A stretch of DNA of 64,000 bases from Gnetum montanum (GCA_015680685.1 MNCI01001919.1:900712-964711); one strand, 5' to 3'; positions 47,545 through 59,344 are shown, counted from the stretch's first letter. Notes: generated by a model from the letters alone, not told the origin. Numbers and translations: made by a program.

Positions 47545-48839
47545 GAATCCTGCATAGTGACCACCACATGGTCCCTCATGCACATCTTGTAGAATTCTTT
47601 GTTTCTTCTCTTATGGAACACACCATTTGACTAGTCCATTGACACATATCTTGTAAATATTTCCATTTTTTTTATATACCATTTAATTCTATATAGGAAC
47701 TGTTCCTTTTGTTTGTTATTCCACTCAACATGAAGCTCTTTTCTAATGAGATAAGTCATGTATTCAGTTATCCATGACTTGTCTATTGAGTTGAAATCCA
47801 CTATTATCTTTGTAAACAATTTTTTATCAAAAAATTGGTTTGATAATGGTTCATCCTATTCTTGCAGTTCCCATCTTAGCCTTGAAAAATGATCTACTTC
47901 AACATTTTTAGTTTCCTTCTTGTCCATCATTCTGATGTTAAACTCTTGTAGTATCACAAGCCATCATATCATCCTTATACTAACTACTAGTTTATTCATC
48001 AAAAACCTAATGGCACTATGATCCATGTGGACTTAAATAGGATACCCGAGCACATAATGTATGAATTTTTCAAGCTCATACACCATGGCCATAAGCTCCT
48101 TTTCTGTAGTGGTGTAGTTAAGTATTACTCCAGTGATGCTTCAACTAGCATAGTGTATGTAATATGGTCTTTTCTGATAATCGATCTGAGTAACTACTAT
48201 GCCCAATGCATAGTTTGAAGTATCTATCATAATTTAGAAGGGCTTGGATCAATCTAGGGCTTGAAGGATTGACATTTCAATCAACCTCTACTTTAATGTC
48301 TTAAATACCTTCTCACACTATTCTATCCATTGGAACAATGCATCTTTTCTTGTTAGTTCTACTAGTAGTTTTGCTACCTTTAAAAAATTGTCAATGAATC
48401 TTCTATAATATCCCATGTGGCCAAGGAATATCTAACATCCTTAATAGTCTATGGCATCTATGTGATATTTTGAATGACTCTTATTTTATCTAAATCTACA
48501 TCTAGTCTTTTTAGGGATACTTTATGTACTAGAACAATACCATCTTGGACCATTAGATAGCTCTTTTAGCAATTGAGCTTTAAATTAATTTCTACATAGC
48601 TTTCTAAAACCTGCTCTAATTGGTCCAATGCTTGTTTAAAGTCTAGCTCATAAGTAAAAAATCATTCATGAATACCACTACTCCATTACCAATATGCTTT
48701 TGGAAGATGCTTAGTACTAGTCTTTGAAAAGTAGTGGGAGCATTACACAAGCCAAAAGGTATTTTCTTGTAGGAAAATTTCCTCCATGGACTAGTGAATG
48801 TGGTCTTCTCTTGATCTTCTAGTACAATGTGAGGATCAA
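47545..48839 (-). pseudogene. Element D pol, part after the copia insertion
   Basis: The minus strand continues the RT from LEDQEKTTF through the RT finger region (KIPFGLCNAPTTFQRLVLS, then VVFMNDF, where the active site's first Asp is Asn) to RNase H and the start of integrase, with HEGPCGGHYAG at about 47550. Pol similarity stops there. Closely related to E. Confidence 0.8.
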
Positions 48840-49964
48840 GAACTTAGAAGGAGGGTTGAATAAGTTTTCCAAATTTAAAATTCATCAACCACAAAAAACA
48901 CACTCAATTTTTACATGGTTCCCCAAGTTGGTTACATCCACACTTGAAAGGTAGAATCCTTGCACACCTCCAAACTTTGTTTCTCAAAAATGTGGTTTGA
49001 AGGATACCACACCCTGTATAAGCTTTGAGCTCTACACTAGAGTGTTTTATTACAGCAAAAACACTTAACCTCACAAGGTTTCAACAAGCTCAAAATGTGA
49101 TTTCAAGGATCCCACAGCCTTTACAAAATTGAGCTCCACTCTAGAGTGTTTTTACACTACACAAACACTCAATCTTGTAGGATTCCAACAAGCTTAATGA
49201 TGATGCCTTCTCACAAGAAGCACATCAACCCTGCAAGGTAACAAGAAAAGAGTAAATAATACAAGTAAAAAATGTAACTACAATTACAGGTCCTTGTCAT
49301 TGAAGCCTAAATCAACAAACAATCATACAATCAAGCAAATAATGTAGAAATGAAGGATAAAAGCACAAGAGAATAGATATGAAAATGATATCTTTGATGT
49401 TGATAGCACTTGCATAATCATCAAGATGTCCTCTTATAGCTTCAGAGTTTCTAAAAATACCTCAAAAATCATACAACAACTAATGTAGAGGTCTCCTCCA
49501 AAGTTGGGATGTCTACCAAAGATCTATCTCAAATCTGGAGAAACATCTTCTTGGAGAAGGGAATGTCTCTTGCGAGATGTCTACACTACAAAGGGGGAAT
49601 CTCCTATTTCTTGAAGATGTCTTCTTATGAATTCATTCTTCTCAGCTAAGACATTTACTATTTCTTGGAGACGTCTCCTCAACTATTAAGCTCTAGTTCC
49701 TAAGGCTTTCTCTCTTTGATTTGGCTTCTTTTCAATCCTTGGAGCATCTTCATTTAGTTTGTAGCCTTTTTTCTTATCCATATCTGTCCATGCTCTCATA
49801 TTTTTTCTAAATTCTCCATTTTGACAACCCATTATATATTTCATTTCCTTAAGTTCTTATTCATGATGTGGATTTCTTGTTCATGACTTGTAAACACATC
49901 ATCCACAACAAACATTTCTTGTTCTCCATTTTCCTTAAGGTTTTGGTAGAACAAAAGGTCAACA
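48840..49964 (-). repeat. 3' LTR of copia element C
   Basis: 1125 bp. On the minus strand TGTTGACC...CTTGATCCTCA. Aligns with 53818-54873 plus 63335-63447. TATA box CTATAAGAG at about 49439-49432 (minus). Upstream at 49480-49690 lie AGATGTCT and GAGACATCTTC-type words. This uninterrupted copy is the empty-site reference for the B insertion. Confidence 0.9.
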
Positions 49965-49982
49965 ATCTCCCACATTTTGGTG
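49965..49982 (-). other. Polypurine tract of C
   Basis: The minus strand reads CACCAAAATGTGGGAGAT, directly before the LTR start TGTTGACC. A (TA)n run lies nearby at 50321-50342. Confidence 0.75.
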
Positions 49983-50375
49983 ATGTCCAAAATGTAAGAA
50001 AATGGGTTAGTAGTCTCCAAAAATCATTAATATATATAATTGCAATCTTGCTTATGACACTAGTTTAAATATATATACCAAATTCCAATAGTGCATTATA
50101 TTCCATGAATCATAGTCATTCTACATTATCATTTCACAATAATCATAAATGATGTTCATAATAGCATAATCAATTTGATCTATATATCTGAGTCTCAATA
50201 TCATCACATCTCACTATTAAATAATTAATCAAAAATAATACCAAATTCTCCCCCTTTTCGACATCATCAAAAAGGGTGGGAAGAACTCCTCTTAAAAGAA
50301 TGAAAAAACACTATAAAGGTAAATATATATATATATATATATGAATTTTTATACATTTCAGAACTTAAAAATATT

Positions 50376-51170
50376 TTATTGAGAATTTAAAAGAAAAAAC
50401 TTACTTGATAGGACATGGTACTGTGCCATATCTTTACAGAGAGTAGTAAATCTTCTCTCATCAAGGGACTTGTTGAAAGCATCTACAAGTTGATTCTCAA
50501 TTCCAATAAATTCTAATTTTATGTGTCCATGTTGAGTGTGCTCTTGTATAAAGTGATGTCGAATCTCAATGTGTTTGGTGCATGAGTGTTGAATTGGATT
50601 TCTTATCATGTTGATAGTGTTGTTGTTGTCATAATAGATAGGTGTAGATTAAGGTTAAATTCCTAAGTCTTTGAGCATTTATTTCATCCATAAGAGTTAA
50701 GCATAGTAGCTCCAAGCTTATATGTATTTACCTTCTACCATAGAAAGTGCTATAGAAGTTTTCTTTTTGGTTGTCCAAGAGACAAGACTTCTTCCTAGGC
50801 AAAAGTAATTTTCACCTATACTTTAATGATCATATGAGCAATCTACCCAATCTGCATCACAATATCTAGCTTAATCAAGTGGGAAATCCGTTGGATACCA
50901 AAGGCCCCAATTAGTAGTACATTTTAAATAATGAAAAATACATTTAGCCACCTTTAAATGTGATTCTTTTGGGGTGGGTTGATATCTAGCACACATTCCT
51001 ACACTTAATGCTATGTCTAGTCTACAAGCAATTAAATAAAGTAGGCTACCTATCACACCTCTATAAAGCTTGTGATCAATAGATGTTCCTTGATCATCTT
51101 TGGTGAGCTTAAAACTAGCAACCATAGGAGTGTCTTTTACCTTAGCATTGGCCAAGTTGAAGTTTAGTAG
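50376..51170 (-). pseudogene. Copia RNase H region of C
   Basis: Reads IDHKLYRGVIGSLLYLIACR, YQPTPKESHLKVAKCIFHYL, then NPIQHSCTKHIEIRHHFIQ and FNKSLDERRFTTLCKDM, the standard copia RNase H order (IGSLLYL..RPDI; NP..H.RTKHI.IR.HF). One region is missing the YAGCDWAGD segment's clean reading. Stops present. Confidence 0.85.
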
Positions 51171-52057
51171 AAGATCTTTGACATATTTGATTTGACAAAT
51201 AAAATTTCCATCTCCAATTTGATTGATTTGGAAATTTAAGGAAGTTTTTGAGTTCTTCCATCATTTTCATTTCAAATTTGGATTGCATAAGATCTAAGAA
51301 CTTCTTCCAAATAATTTCCTTAGTGGCACCAAAAATAATATCACTAACATAAATTTGAACTATAAGCAAATCACTACCTTCTCTTTCGAGAAATAAAGTG
51401 ACATCAACCTTACCTCTTTTGAAATTTTTTGATGTAAGATGTTGAGAAAGTCGTTCATACTAGGCTCTAGGAGCCTATTTAAGCCCATAGATAGCCTTCT
51501 TGAGCTTGTAAACATGATCAGATTTGATGGGATCTATAAAGCCTTCAAGTTGTTCAATGTAAACTTCTTCTTGTATGGTTCCATTTAGGAAGGCACTTTT
51601 CATGTCCATTTGATATATTTTAATATTTTTAATAATAGCATATGCCAAAAGAAGTCTAATAGATTCTAGTCTAGCAACAAGAGAAAAAGTTTCATCAAAA
51701 TCAATTCCTTCTTGTTGATTGTATCCTTTGGCAACTAATCTTGCTTTATTTTTAATGATATTTTCATTTTCATTAGTTTCTTTTTTTCCTAAAGAGTTGT
51801 TTTATCCCAATGATTGGTGTATGATCTAGTTTAGGTGTTAACTCCCATACATTATTCCTAGTGAATTGATTTAGTTCATCTTGCATAGTGGAAATCCATC
51901 CGTCCTCTCCTTCAACTTCTTTGAAGTTTTTGGGTTCAAGTTGTGAATGATATGCAATATAGGCACAAATTTCCTTGGTTTGGCTTCCAGTGCTAATACC
52001 ATCTTGTACTTGTCTAATGACATCATTGTGAGAGTGTTTTCTACTAAGTCTAGGCAT
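51142..52057 (-). pseudogene. Copia reverse transcriptase of C
   Basis: From [20 protein letters not shown] through [40 protein letters not shown] and KKAIYGLK to the active-site region QIYVSDIIFGATKE. The usual Y-V-D-D is Y-V-S-D here, so the polymerase is inactive. It is otherwise well preserved with a few stops. Confidence 0.9.
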
Positions 52058-52539
52058 TTTGGGTTGAATGGAAGATATTTCTTCAAATTCATCCTCTTAC
52101 TCTCCCTCATGTTCACTATCTACTTCTAAATTTTTATAAATTTGAACTTGAGAGGCACTAGATAATTTTTGAATGGGAACAACATCATCTTTAGTTTGTG
52201 GAGAAGTAATGTCATTATCATCAATTTTAACATTTATAGTTTCCTCTACAACATTTCTTCTTTTATTGAAAACTCTATATGCTTTGCTAACTAAAGAATA
52301 TCCTAAGAAAATACCTTCATCAATTTTAGTATCAAATTTTCGTTAGATATCTTTATCATTTAAAATATAGCATTTTGAACCAAAAACATGAAACTAACCT
52401 ACTGAAGGTTTTCTACTAGTCCATAATTCATAGGGAGTTTTAGATGTAAATCTTCTTACCAAAACTTTATTAGAAACAAAGCAAGTAGTATTGATTACTC
52501 CAGCCCAAAAGTGATAGGGAAGATTTTGGTCATTCAGTA

Positions 52540-53220
52540 TAGTTCTTCCCATTTTGTTCAAGGTCCTATTTTTGATTTCAGCTACACCTTTTTTTTTTTT
52601 TGAGGAGTTCCTACAATAGAAAATTAATGAACTATGTCGTTTATTTCACAAAAATGCTTAAACTTGATGTTCTTAAATTCCCCTCCATTGTTACTCCTGA
52701 TGACTTTAACGCCATAGCCTTTTTCTTTTTGAATTCGATAGCAAATTCTTAAGAAATTATCAAATACCTCATCCTTGTGATATAAAAAAACCCAAGTAAA
52801 ATGAGAGTAATCATCAAAAATAGTTAGAAAGTGCCTTTTTTTTCCCAAAATGAGTGTTTAAGAAGGACCAACTACATCCATGTGAAGTAAATGTAAGGGA
52901 TGAGAGGTAGATATGTAATTTTTCTTATTGAAACTTACCCTTGTTTTCTGTCCTTTCTAGCATGATTCACAAGTGTTCAGATTAAAGTCTTTGAGTTTGG
53001 GTAGTCCATGAACCATTTTCTTTGTTACAAAAGTTTTAAGAATTTCTTTCTTTATGTGGCCCAACTTCCTATGCCACAAATGGACATCGTTTATACTACT
53101 AATCAAGCACTTAAATTCAAGGTTAGGAGTGTCTCCAAATATAGTGGTGTAAAAATTTTCCTTTCTAGCACCTTGTCGAGACTGCTTTGCAAACACCAAG
53201 CATATTATTTTATCCTAAGA
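52540..53220 (-). pseudogene. Copia integrase of C
   Basis: Zinc finger DVHLWHRKLGHI...CESC, then the core: HMDVVGPS, FDDYSHFTWVFLYHKDE and VKVIRSNNGGEFKNIKF, where the second catalytic Asp (usually RSD) is Asn. Continues toward a conserved GTPQ. Stops at several TAG codons. There is a homopolymer near 52590. Confidence 0.9.
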
Positions 53221-53802
53221 TAGCAATATGATTGAACATGTCTAGATTTTCCACAAAACAAACAATTTCAAGTTCTAGGTTTTGACATGTTTCTAAGCCT
53301 AGAATGATTTCCTTCAGTAGAATATTTCAAGCATTCATCTTTTTACTTTTGGTCTTTGGGCTTCTCAAAAGAATTCTTTCTCGTCTACGCAATAACCTTG
53401 GTTAGTCTTTAAACCTAAGCCTTAAGCTTTTGGTTTTCTTTATTAAGATAAAACACTCATCATTAAGAACTGTAAATTTCATTTCCTTGGCATGTAAGAT
53501 ATCTCTCATTTTAAAACATAAGCTTTGGTAAGAAATAACTTCATTGAAAAATAGCCAATACTTTTCTTCAAAGAAATTTTCATTATCTAGATTGTCACAA
53601 ATGTTACCAACCTTATAGTTATATTTTGTTATATTCCTTATTAGATTGAATGTAAAAGAAGGAATGAGCGACTTACCTTTACGAATGTGATAGAGGGATT
53701 GAATACAACAATTGATGAAGAAAACTAGATTCCTTGTCCAATTGTGCCTAGTGTTGATTGTCCCTTCCTTGTTCATGTTGTGTTATCTACATGAGATAAC
53801 CT
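53221..53802 (-). pseudogene. Short C leader/gag remnant
   Basis: Only about 580 bases separate the primer-binding site from the integrase. One 124-codon segment (53776-53402) holds no recognisable capsid or protease motif. Compared with the usual 1.5-2 kb of gag-protease, most is missing. Confidence 0.6.
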
Positions 53803-53815
53803 CACTCTGATACCA
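53803..53815 (-). promoter_or_regulatory. Primer-binding site of C (tRNA-iMet)
   Basis: TGGTATCAGAGTG on the minus strand, two bases from the LTR end. Confidence 0.9.
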
Positions 53816-53817
53816 CT

Positions 53818-54873
53818 TTAGGATCAAGAACCTAGAAGGGGGGTTGAATAATTTTTTCAAATTTAAAATTGATTAGCCACAAAAACAATACTCACTTTTT
53901 ATGTGGTTCCCCAAATTGGGTATGTCCACACTCAAAAGCTAGAATCCTTGCACACCTTTAGACATTGTTTCTCAAAAATGTGATTTGAAGGGCATCATAC
54001 CCTATACAAGCTCTAAGCTATGCATCAAAGGATTTCATTGTAATGAAAACACTTAATCCTATAAGATCCCAACAAGTTCAAATTTTGGTTTCAAGGATAC
54101 CACAACCTTTACAAAATTAAGCTCCACACTAGAGTGTTTTGATGCTATACAAACACTCAATCCCGTAGGATCCTGACAAGCTCAATGATTATGCCTTCTT
54201 GCAAGAAGCACATCAACACTATCGGACAACAATAAAAGAGTAAATGATACAAGGAAACAATGTAACTATAATTACAAGTCCTTATCATTGAAGATCAATT
54301 TAACAAACAATCATAAAATTAAGCAAATAATGTAACAATGAAGAACAAAAGCACAAGAGCATAGATATGACAATGATACCTTTGATGTTCATAGCACTTG
54401 CATAATTCTCAAGATTTTTATTCCCTCTTATATCTTCAGAGATTCCAAAAATGCCTCAAATTCATGAAATAGCTACCCAACAACTAATGTAGACATCTCC
54501 TTCAAAGTTGGGACTTCTACCTGAGATTTGCCTCAAATCTAAAGAGATGTCTCCTTAGAGAATGGAACATCTCTTGGGATATGTCTCTAGGGAGATGCCT
54601 ACTCTAAAAAGGGGACATCTCCTATTTCTTGAAGATGTATTCCTATGAATTCATTCTTCTTGGCTAAGATGTCTACTATTTCTTGGAAATGTCTCCTCAA
54701 CTATTGAGCTCTAGTTCCTAAGGCATTCTCTCATGGATTTGGCTTCTTTCTAATCCATGGAGCATCTTCATTTAGTTTGTAGTCTTTGTTCCCATCTGTA
54801 TGTATCCATGCTATCATCTTACCTATGAAGTCTCCATTTTGACAACCTCTTGTAGATTTCATTTTCTTAAGTT
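53818..54873 (-). repeat. 5' LTR of C, left piece
   Basis: Matches 48840 onward from (T)TAGGATCAAGAAC. Contains TATA (GATATAAGAGG, minus, about 54434-54425) and the palindromic words AGAGATGTCTCC and GGACATCTCC at 54487-54710. Interrupted after AAGTT at 54873 by element B. Confidence 0.9.
54487..54710 (-). repeat. Cluster of GAGATGTCTC / GAGACATCTC words in C U3
   Basis: About eight copies (AGACATCTCC, AGAGATGTCTCC, GGAACATCTCTT, GGGAGATGCC, GGGGACATCTCC, AAGATGTCTACT, GGAAATGTCTCC), upstream of the TATA box. The same cluster is at 49480-49690 in the other LTR. Confidence 0.7.
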
Positions 54874-55230
54874 TGATGAGTGGCGAGGTACCCCTACACT
54901 CAACCATACGAAACAAGCATCGCACGCGCGATCCGGTTGAACTCCGTAGATGGACTAGTTGTGGCACCTAGACAGTTATCCTTAGGTCGCAGTTTGCTGT
55001 CTTCCCACCTAGACTAGTTATTAGCTTTGTCACGTATGGTTTAGTCTAGATGAGGTGTATGATGTGTTCCTAATTCTAACGCTACTCCTGAAGGTAGTGG
55101 AAAATAATATTTAACTAAGCTAAGCTAGAAGGAAAAGGGTAAGAAAATCTAATCTAGCCTAAGTGCGACGAGCAACCGATTCCTTAATCAACCATACACA
55201 TCTTGGACTTCGTGCATGACTATCACTGCG

Positions 55231-55346
55231 ACTACCAAGCATAGCTCCTAGGTACGCCACTAGGATTACCAAGCATAGATCCCAAATATGCCACTAGGTT
55301 ACCAAGAGTAGATCCTGGATACGCCACTGGGCTACCAAGTAATCAC
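55231..55346 (-). repeat. 34-bp tandem repeat inside the B LTR
   Basis: Three and a half units of about 34 bases, (A)CTACCAAGCATAGCTCC, TAGGTACGCCACTAGG and variants. The 5' LTR has them at 62746-62849. In A only a single related word is seen. Confidence 0.8.
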
Positions 55347-55654
55347 ACTTGAATGCTCATAATTAAGTCGTACTCGTTCCGCGTTCTAGGAGTTTAAGGG
55401 TGAGAGAGAGAAAACAGTAAATAACATTAAATAAATAAATAACAAAGTGATTGCTGCAATGATGAAGTAATCTCGATCTTTATTGCTAGTCATGTGCATG
55501 TCCAAGTATGGCACACTCGAATAAAGACACCGTACAATTACATTCACCACACTGCAGGCAGACATGGGAAAAAAATCTAACTCTGGAGGGATCAAACTGC
55601 CAGAGCTTCGCTACTCTAAAACTAGGATCCCTCAACAAGGGAATGCCACCCCTT

Positions 55655-55760
55655 ATTTATAGACATTGCGGTGGACTGCGATATCGCATATGCGATATCG
55701 TAGGGAAGATGCGATATCACGGGGGATGCGATATCGCAGCAGACGCGATATCGCAGCCTA
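55655..55760 (-). promoter_or_regulatory. B LTR promoter: TATA box and GCGATATCGC palindromes
   Basis: TATA box at 55662-55655 on the minus strand. Upstream lie GCGATATCGC, ATGCGATATCG, ATGCGATATCACG, ATGCGATATCGCAG and ACGCGATATCGCAG within about 85 bases. GCGATATCGC is a perfect 10-base palindrome. The 5' LTR has the same arrangement at 63205-63310, with more decayed copies. Confidence 0.75.
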
Positions 55761-55779
55761 TGTGAATTGCGTCTCATCA

Positions 55780-55796
55780 TACCCCCACGACTGAAT
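55780..55796 (-). other. Polypurine tract of B
   Basis: The minus strand reads TTCAGTCGTGGGGGTA, directly before the LTR. Confidence 0.85.
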
Positions 55797-55989
55797 AAAA
55801 ACTCATCCTCGAGTCAAAAGGAGAACAAGATTCAATGATTACATAGTGGATAGGTATGGGATTATTAACTGGAAAAAGAAATGGACTAATGCCGCAGTGT
55901 GGGAAGACACAACATAGAGAAAAAATACTACAACTACAAAAATGTGGATCTCATGTAGTTCCTAGTGGTGGTGGCTCCTCCATGGGTGC

Positions 55990-58775
55990 TTTCCCCTTGT
56001 CAAGTGCTCCAAGCTTGGAAGGTTGACGATGCTAAAGAAAGGCCTAGAGCTTCTCCTCTTCAATCTGAGGATCTTGTGCCGTCCATGCTAATGTTCCGAT
56101 GTTTGACAGAGTCGGCACCTCCCATGGACAAGGTAGTTGCGGGAACATCTGATTGGCTTTGACGTACCATGCTGCGAACACCCGTCATTCCTCTTCATAG
56201 GCTCTGGCTTTGTCTTTGTATTCATGGAGCTCTGTTAGCTATCAAGCCAAGTCGATTGCAACATCTTTTTATCCTTGGTAGCTTTCTTTTACCATCGTAA
56301 GTTTAGAATTTACGACATCAAGTTTCTCAGCCATCTTCTTGCGCTCTGCAAACTCTACTTCATATTTGATATGGGTGGAAGCTACCTGCTACTCAAGCTC
56401 TGACCTTAGGTGTCCTGCTGTTAACATGGCAAGGTTGGCATATCTAAGGTTTGTCAACTCCATGTATTCAGTCAAGTCTTGGATCTGCAGGTCCCAGTTC
56501 TTAACTTCCACTTGGTGGGCGAAGGCGTAAGTGTCCAATATGGCCCTCCAATCAGTGTGCTAAGCACTGATGTTGTTGATTTGATCCTTGGCCATATGGA
56601 TCTCCTTCTCCGGGATTTGTTTGTACATCCCCACCTGATCATGGAAATGCTCCTTTAGCTTCTCGTGTCATTTAGCCTCATTCTACCATGTGCTTATCTC
56701 GATGGCTGATTTTTTGTCAAATAGCGTGTACCTCCTCCATTGAGAGGGTTCAATTTTCTCTGGCTAAATGGCTTACATCTCGGTTGACCCGAATGAACTG
56801 TTCTCGTAACTGATGAAAGTGTTCATCGAGAACATTCTTTTCTTTCTCCACAGAAGTCAACTGAAGGTTATCAGCAACCAACTACTTTTTTTCTTCTTCT
56901 AAGGCCCTGAGTGGCTTAATATGTGCATGATTTTGCGCTTGAGCTATGGAGGCATCCCAAGTGGTCATCTCCTTTTCTTCTGCCACCTTCTTATTTTCTG
57001 CAATTAACTTTGTTAATTGCTCAGTTCTAAAATTGTCTAGCTAGTCTGCGGGAACAAATTGCAAAGGATCCCGCTGTGCTGCTTGTAAGGCTATGAGCTG
57101 CTCTTGTAGTTTCTACACTTCAGCTTCAGCATGCTCAGCCCTGACTTCGAATATGACCAACTTCCCCTTTGTGGAAATGAGGTTTGAATTGCTATTACAT
57201 CCTGGGGGATGTCAAACAAAGATGTCAAAACTTGTTCTATTTGAAGCAATCTGTCCAGTGCATCCTCATGTTCCACAGGAGTCATTAAGGTTTCAGCAAG
57301 AGTTTGAGCATCCTCTGCTCTTGAAAGATCTACCGGTGGCACAACAGGTTCATTGAAAGATTCTTTAATGTGGTCAGCAACCACTTCAGCAGCTTCCATG
57401 GCATCCTGGTGTTGCATGACCACCACAATGGCCCCTTCACCAGTCTCTAACTGCACTTGAAAAGATGCCACATTTTCAGAGATTTGTTGTGACCATCTAC
57501 TTTCCCCTCCTCATGTTTGAATGGATAACTCACCTCTTGTGTGATCTAATGAAATAGTAGGCTGGTTGGCATTATCGATGATGTGGAAGAGATTTGTGTC
57601 ATCATGACTTTCCCAACTAACCGTCTCGACGATGGCCCTAAGATAGCTCATCAACAGTCTGTAGTCTTGCGGCGGTGGTGGATCCTTGCCTGTTCTACGT
57701 CCTGCTTCTTGTTGTTGGCTGGGACCTATGGCTAGAGGCTGATTGGGTCCTGCAAGTTGAGTTGCAGGTGATCCAATCATCTATTCTTCTTCTTTATCTG
57801 GTTCCAACTCTTCGCCAGTGCTCTTTCTTGGAGTTGGCACCTTTAATAACTCAACATAAGAAGCATTCTGGGCCTTTCGAAGGATGTCATTTGTGTATCC
57901 CCGAATACTAGCCCGTCGGCATAGTTTTCTGATAAGGCAAGGAAAAGGTAGTGCCATTTTCCCTGAATTTCGTTCTTCGAATTGCCTTAGGATCTCTGTC
58001 AAATATAGATGGGGAAGGTTAGTGTTAACCTTTCCCATTAACACTGCACATCCTCTCGCCACATACGTTGATATTCTTTTCAAACCTTTAATGGGGAAGA
58101 GGTGATACGTTCCAATTTTAAAATAACCCTGATCTTCCATCATCAGCTCACCAAAAGCTTTATCTCTTCCATAAGCCTTCTCTAACCAATCCTTTCGCAC
58201 ATCAGGGTCTAATCGGGTAGATAACTAAGCAACATGGGGGCCTGAATTCAGAAGGTTTAACACTTCCAAAATTGCCTGTGCAGAAAAATCTACTATCACA
58301 CCACAAATGTTGACCGTGGTGCCTTGCTCCTTATTGTGCTAGAACAGGTATGTTTCATCTAAGTACCAGGCACTGCACTCAGAGAGGATAGGCCATAAGG
58401 GAGACCCTTTAAGGTGATCCCTAACAACCTCAAGAGCAAACTCTACAAAAGGTTCGAAGTTAAGCTCCACGATCACCGCAGCAATTGTGGACTTCATATG
58501 GATAGCCTGAACACATTCCGAGGGCAATGTGAGTTATTGTCCCGGTTCAAGCACAGCAGAAGCTCCTCTTTCTGCCTACCCAGACCATCCTATAGGAGGT
58601 TCTTCTTGATGGATGCTAGATGATTGCACCTCCTGTTCTGCATGTTTTCCGGCAGGGACTCGTCCTCCACCTCTCCAAGGTTGTTTTGCGTCACCTTGAG
58701 CAAGACCCTCTCACTAAGCACGTTTCGGGCCCATCTGCAATCACATGGGCCAAACGTTAGTAAGGTTGTTTTCAA
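55990..58775 (-). pseudogene. Plant-transposon / env-like ORF of B
   Basis: One long ORF broken by a few stops. N-terminal segment from 58775 with CDCRWARNVLSERVLLK; then KGSPLWPILSECSAWYLDET; then GVIVDFSAQAILEVLNLL; then an open run 58200-57781 ending LPFPCLIRKLCRRASIRGY. Next a Gln/Pro-rich linker at 57780-57511, then Glu-rich coiled-coil segments (57471-57091 and down to 56000), including YMELTNLRYANL. V.VDFS..AI...L and LPFP.LI..LCR.A fit the 'putative plant transposon protein' domain. Role unknown; no clear membrane segment or signal peptide was found. F carries a homologue. Confidence 0.7.
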
Positions 58776-59160
58776 AGTTAAGTTATACCTTACTACATGC
58801 CTTTAATTAAATATCTTATGTTATCGTGTGATTGTGCCCGAAAATTATAATAATGGATTCTATGACTTAGGTGGATTTCATTTTAATCTCCTAGTGTACC
58901 TAAGGGCATATGATTTTTGGCATAATGTTTCTAAGTGTTAGTATTAATTACCCTAATTGATGTCCTTTGGACGATGACAAATTTCAAAAAATTTAGGCAC
59001 TTTTCAATAGGTGTCCCTCCCCCACAACTAAACTGAATGCTCCGGGTTCAAACAGGTTCAAACAGAATTAAAATTGGAGCACCAGCGTGCGAAATATGAG
59101 TGAAAAAGCAAGGGTCACACAATCGCAAGTCATAGAGAAAAATTTCAAAAATTCCACCCA
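58776..59160 (-). other. Leader between internal promoter block and env-like ORF
   Basis: No coding similarity. It would be the 5' untranslated region of a transcript started at the TATA box at 59211-59203. Confidence 0.4.
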
Positions 59161-59202
59161 CGTCAATGGCAAAATGATGCTAAGTGTTGCAGTGGGGGTC
59201 CC

Positions 59203-59310
59203 TATTTATAGCTAAATAGGATGCGATATCGCGTACGATACATCGCGTACGCGATATCATGTGGGACATGATATTGCGTACATGATATCTCGTCCCCAGT
59301 GATGTGGGAC
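59203..59310 (-). promoter_or_regulatory. Internal promoter-like block of B
   Basis: On the minus strand CTATAAATAG at 59211-59202 is preceded by GCGATATCGC, TACGATACATCG, CGTACGCGATATC, ACATGATATTGCG and ACATGATATCTCG at 59220-59305. This is the LTR promoter layout (GATATCGC words, then TATA), but inside the element and upstream of the env-like ORF. The flanking sequence is not LTR. F has an analogous block. Confidence 0.65.
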
Positions 59311-59344
59311 ACCTGCAAAATACCAAATTTTTTATGATTTTCTT

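Larger units (their letters stand above)
54874..55779 (-). repeat. 3' LTR of B
   Basis: 906 bp, TGATGAGTGGCGAGG...GTCTCATCA on the plus strand. TATA box (CTATAAAT, minus) at 55662-55655. Upstream at 55675-55760 are five GATATC-containing words. Confidence 0.92.

Noticed and set aside
55675-55760. Closely spaced GCGATATCGC repeats that could suggest a CRISPR-like or origin-like array
   Set aside because: They lie at a fixed place in LTR U3 next to a TATA box, have no unique spacers of constant length, and the window is plant retroelement DNA.
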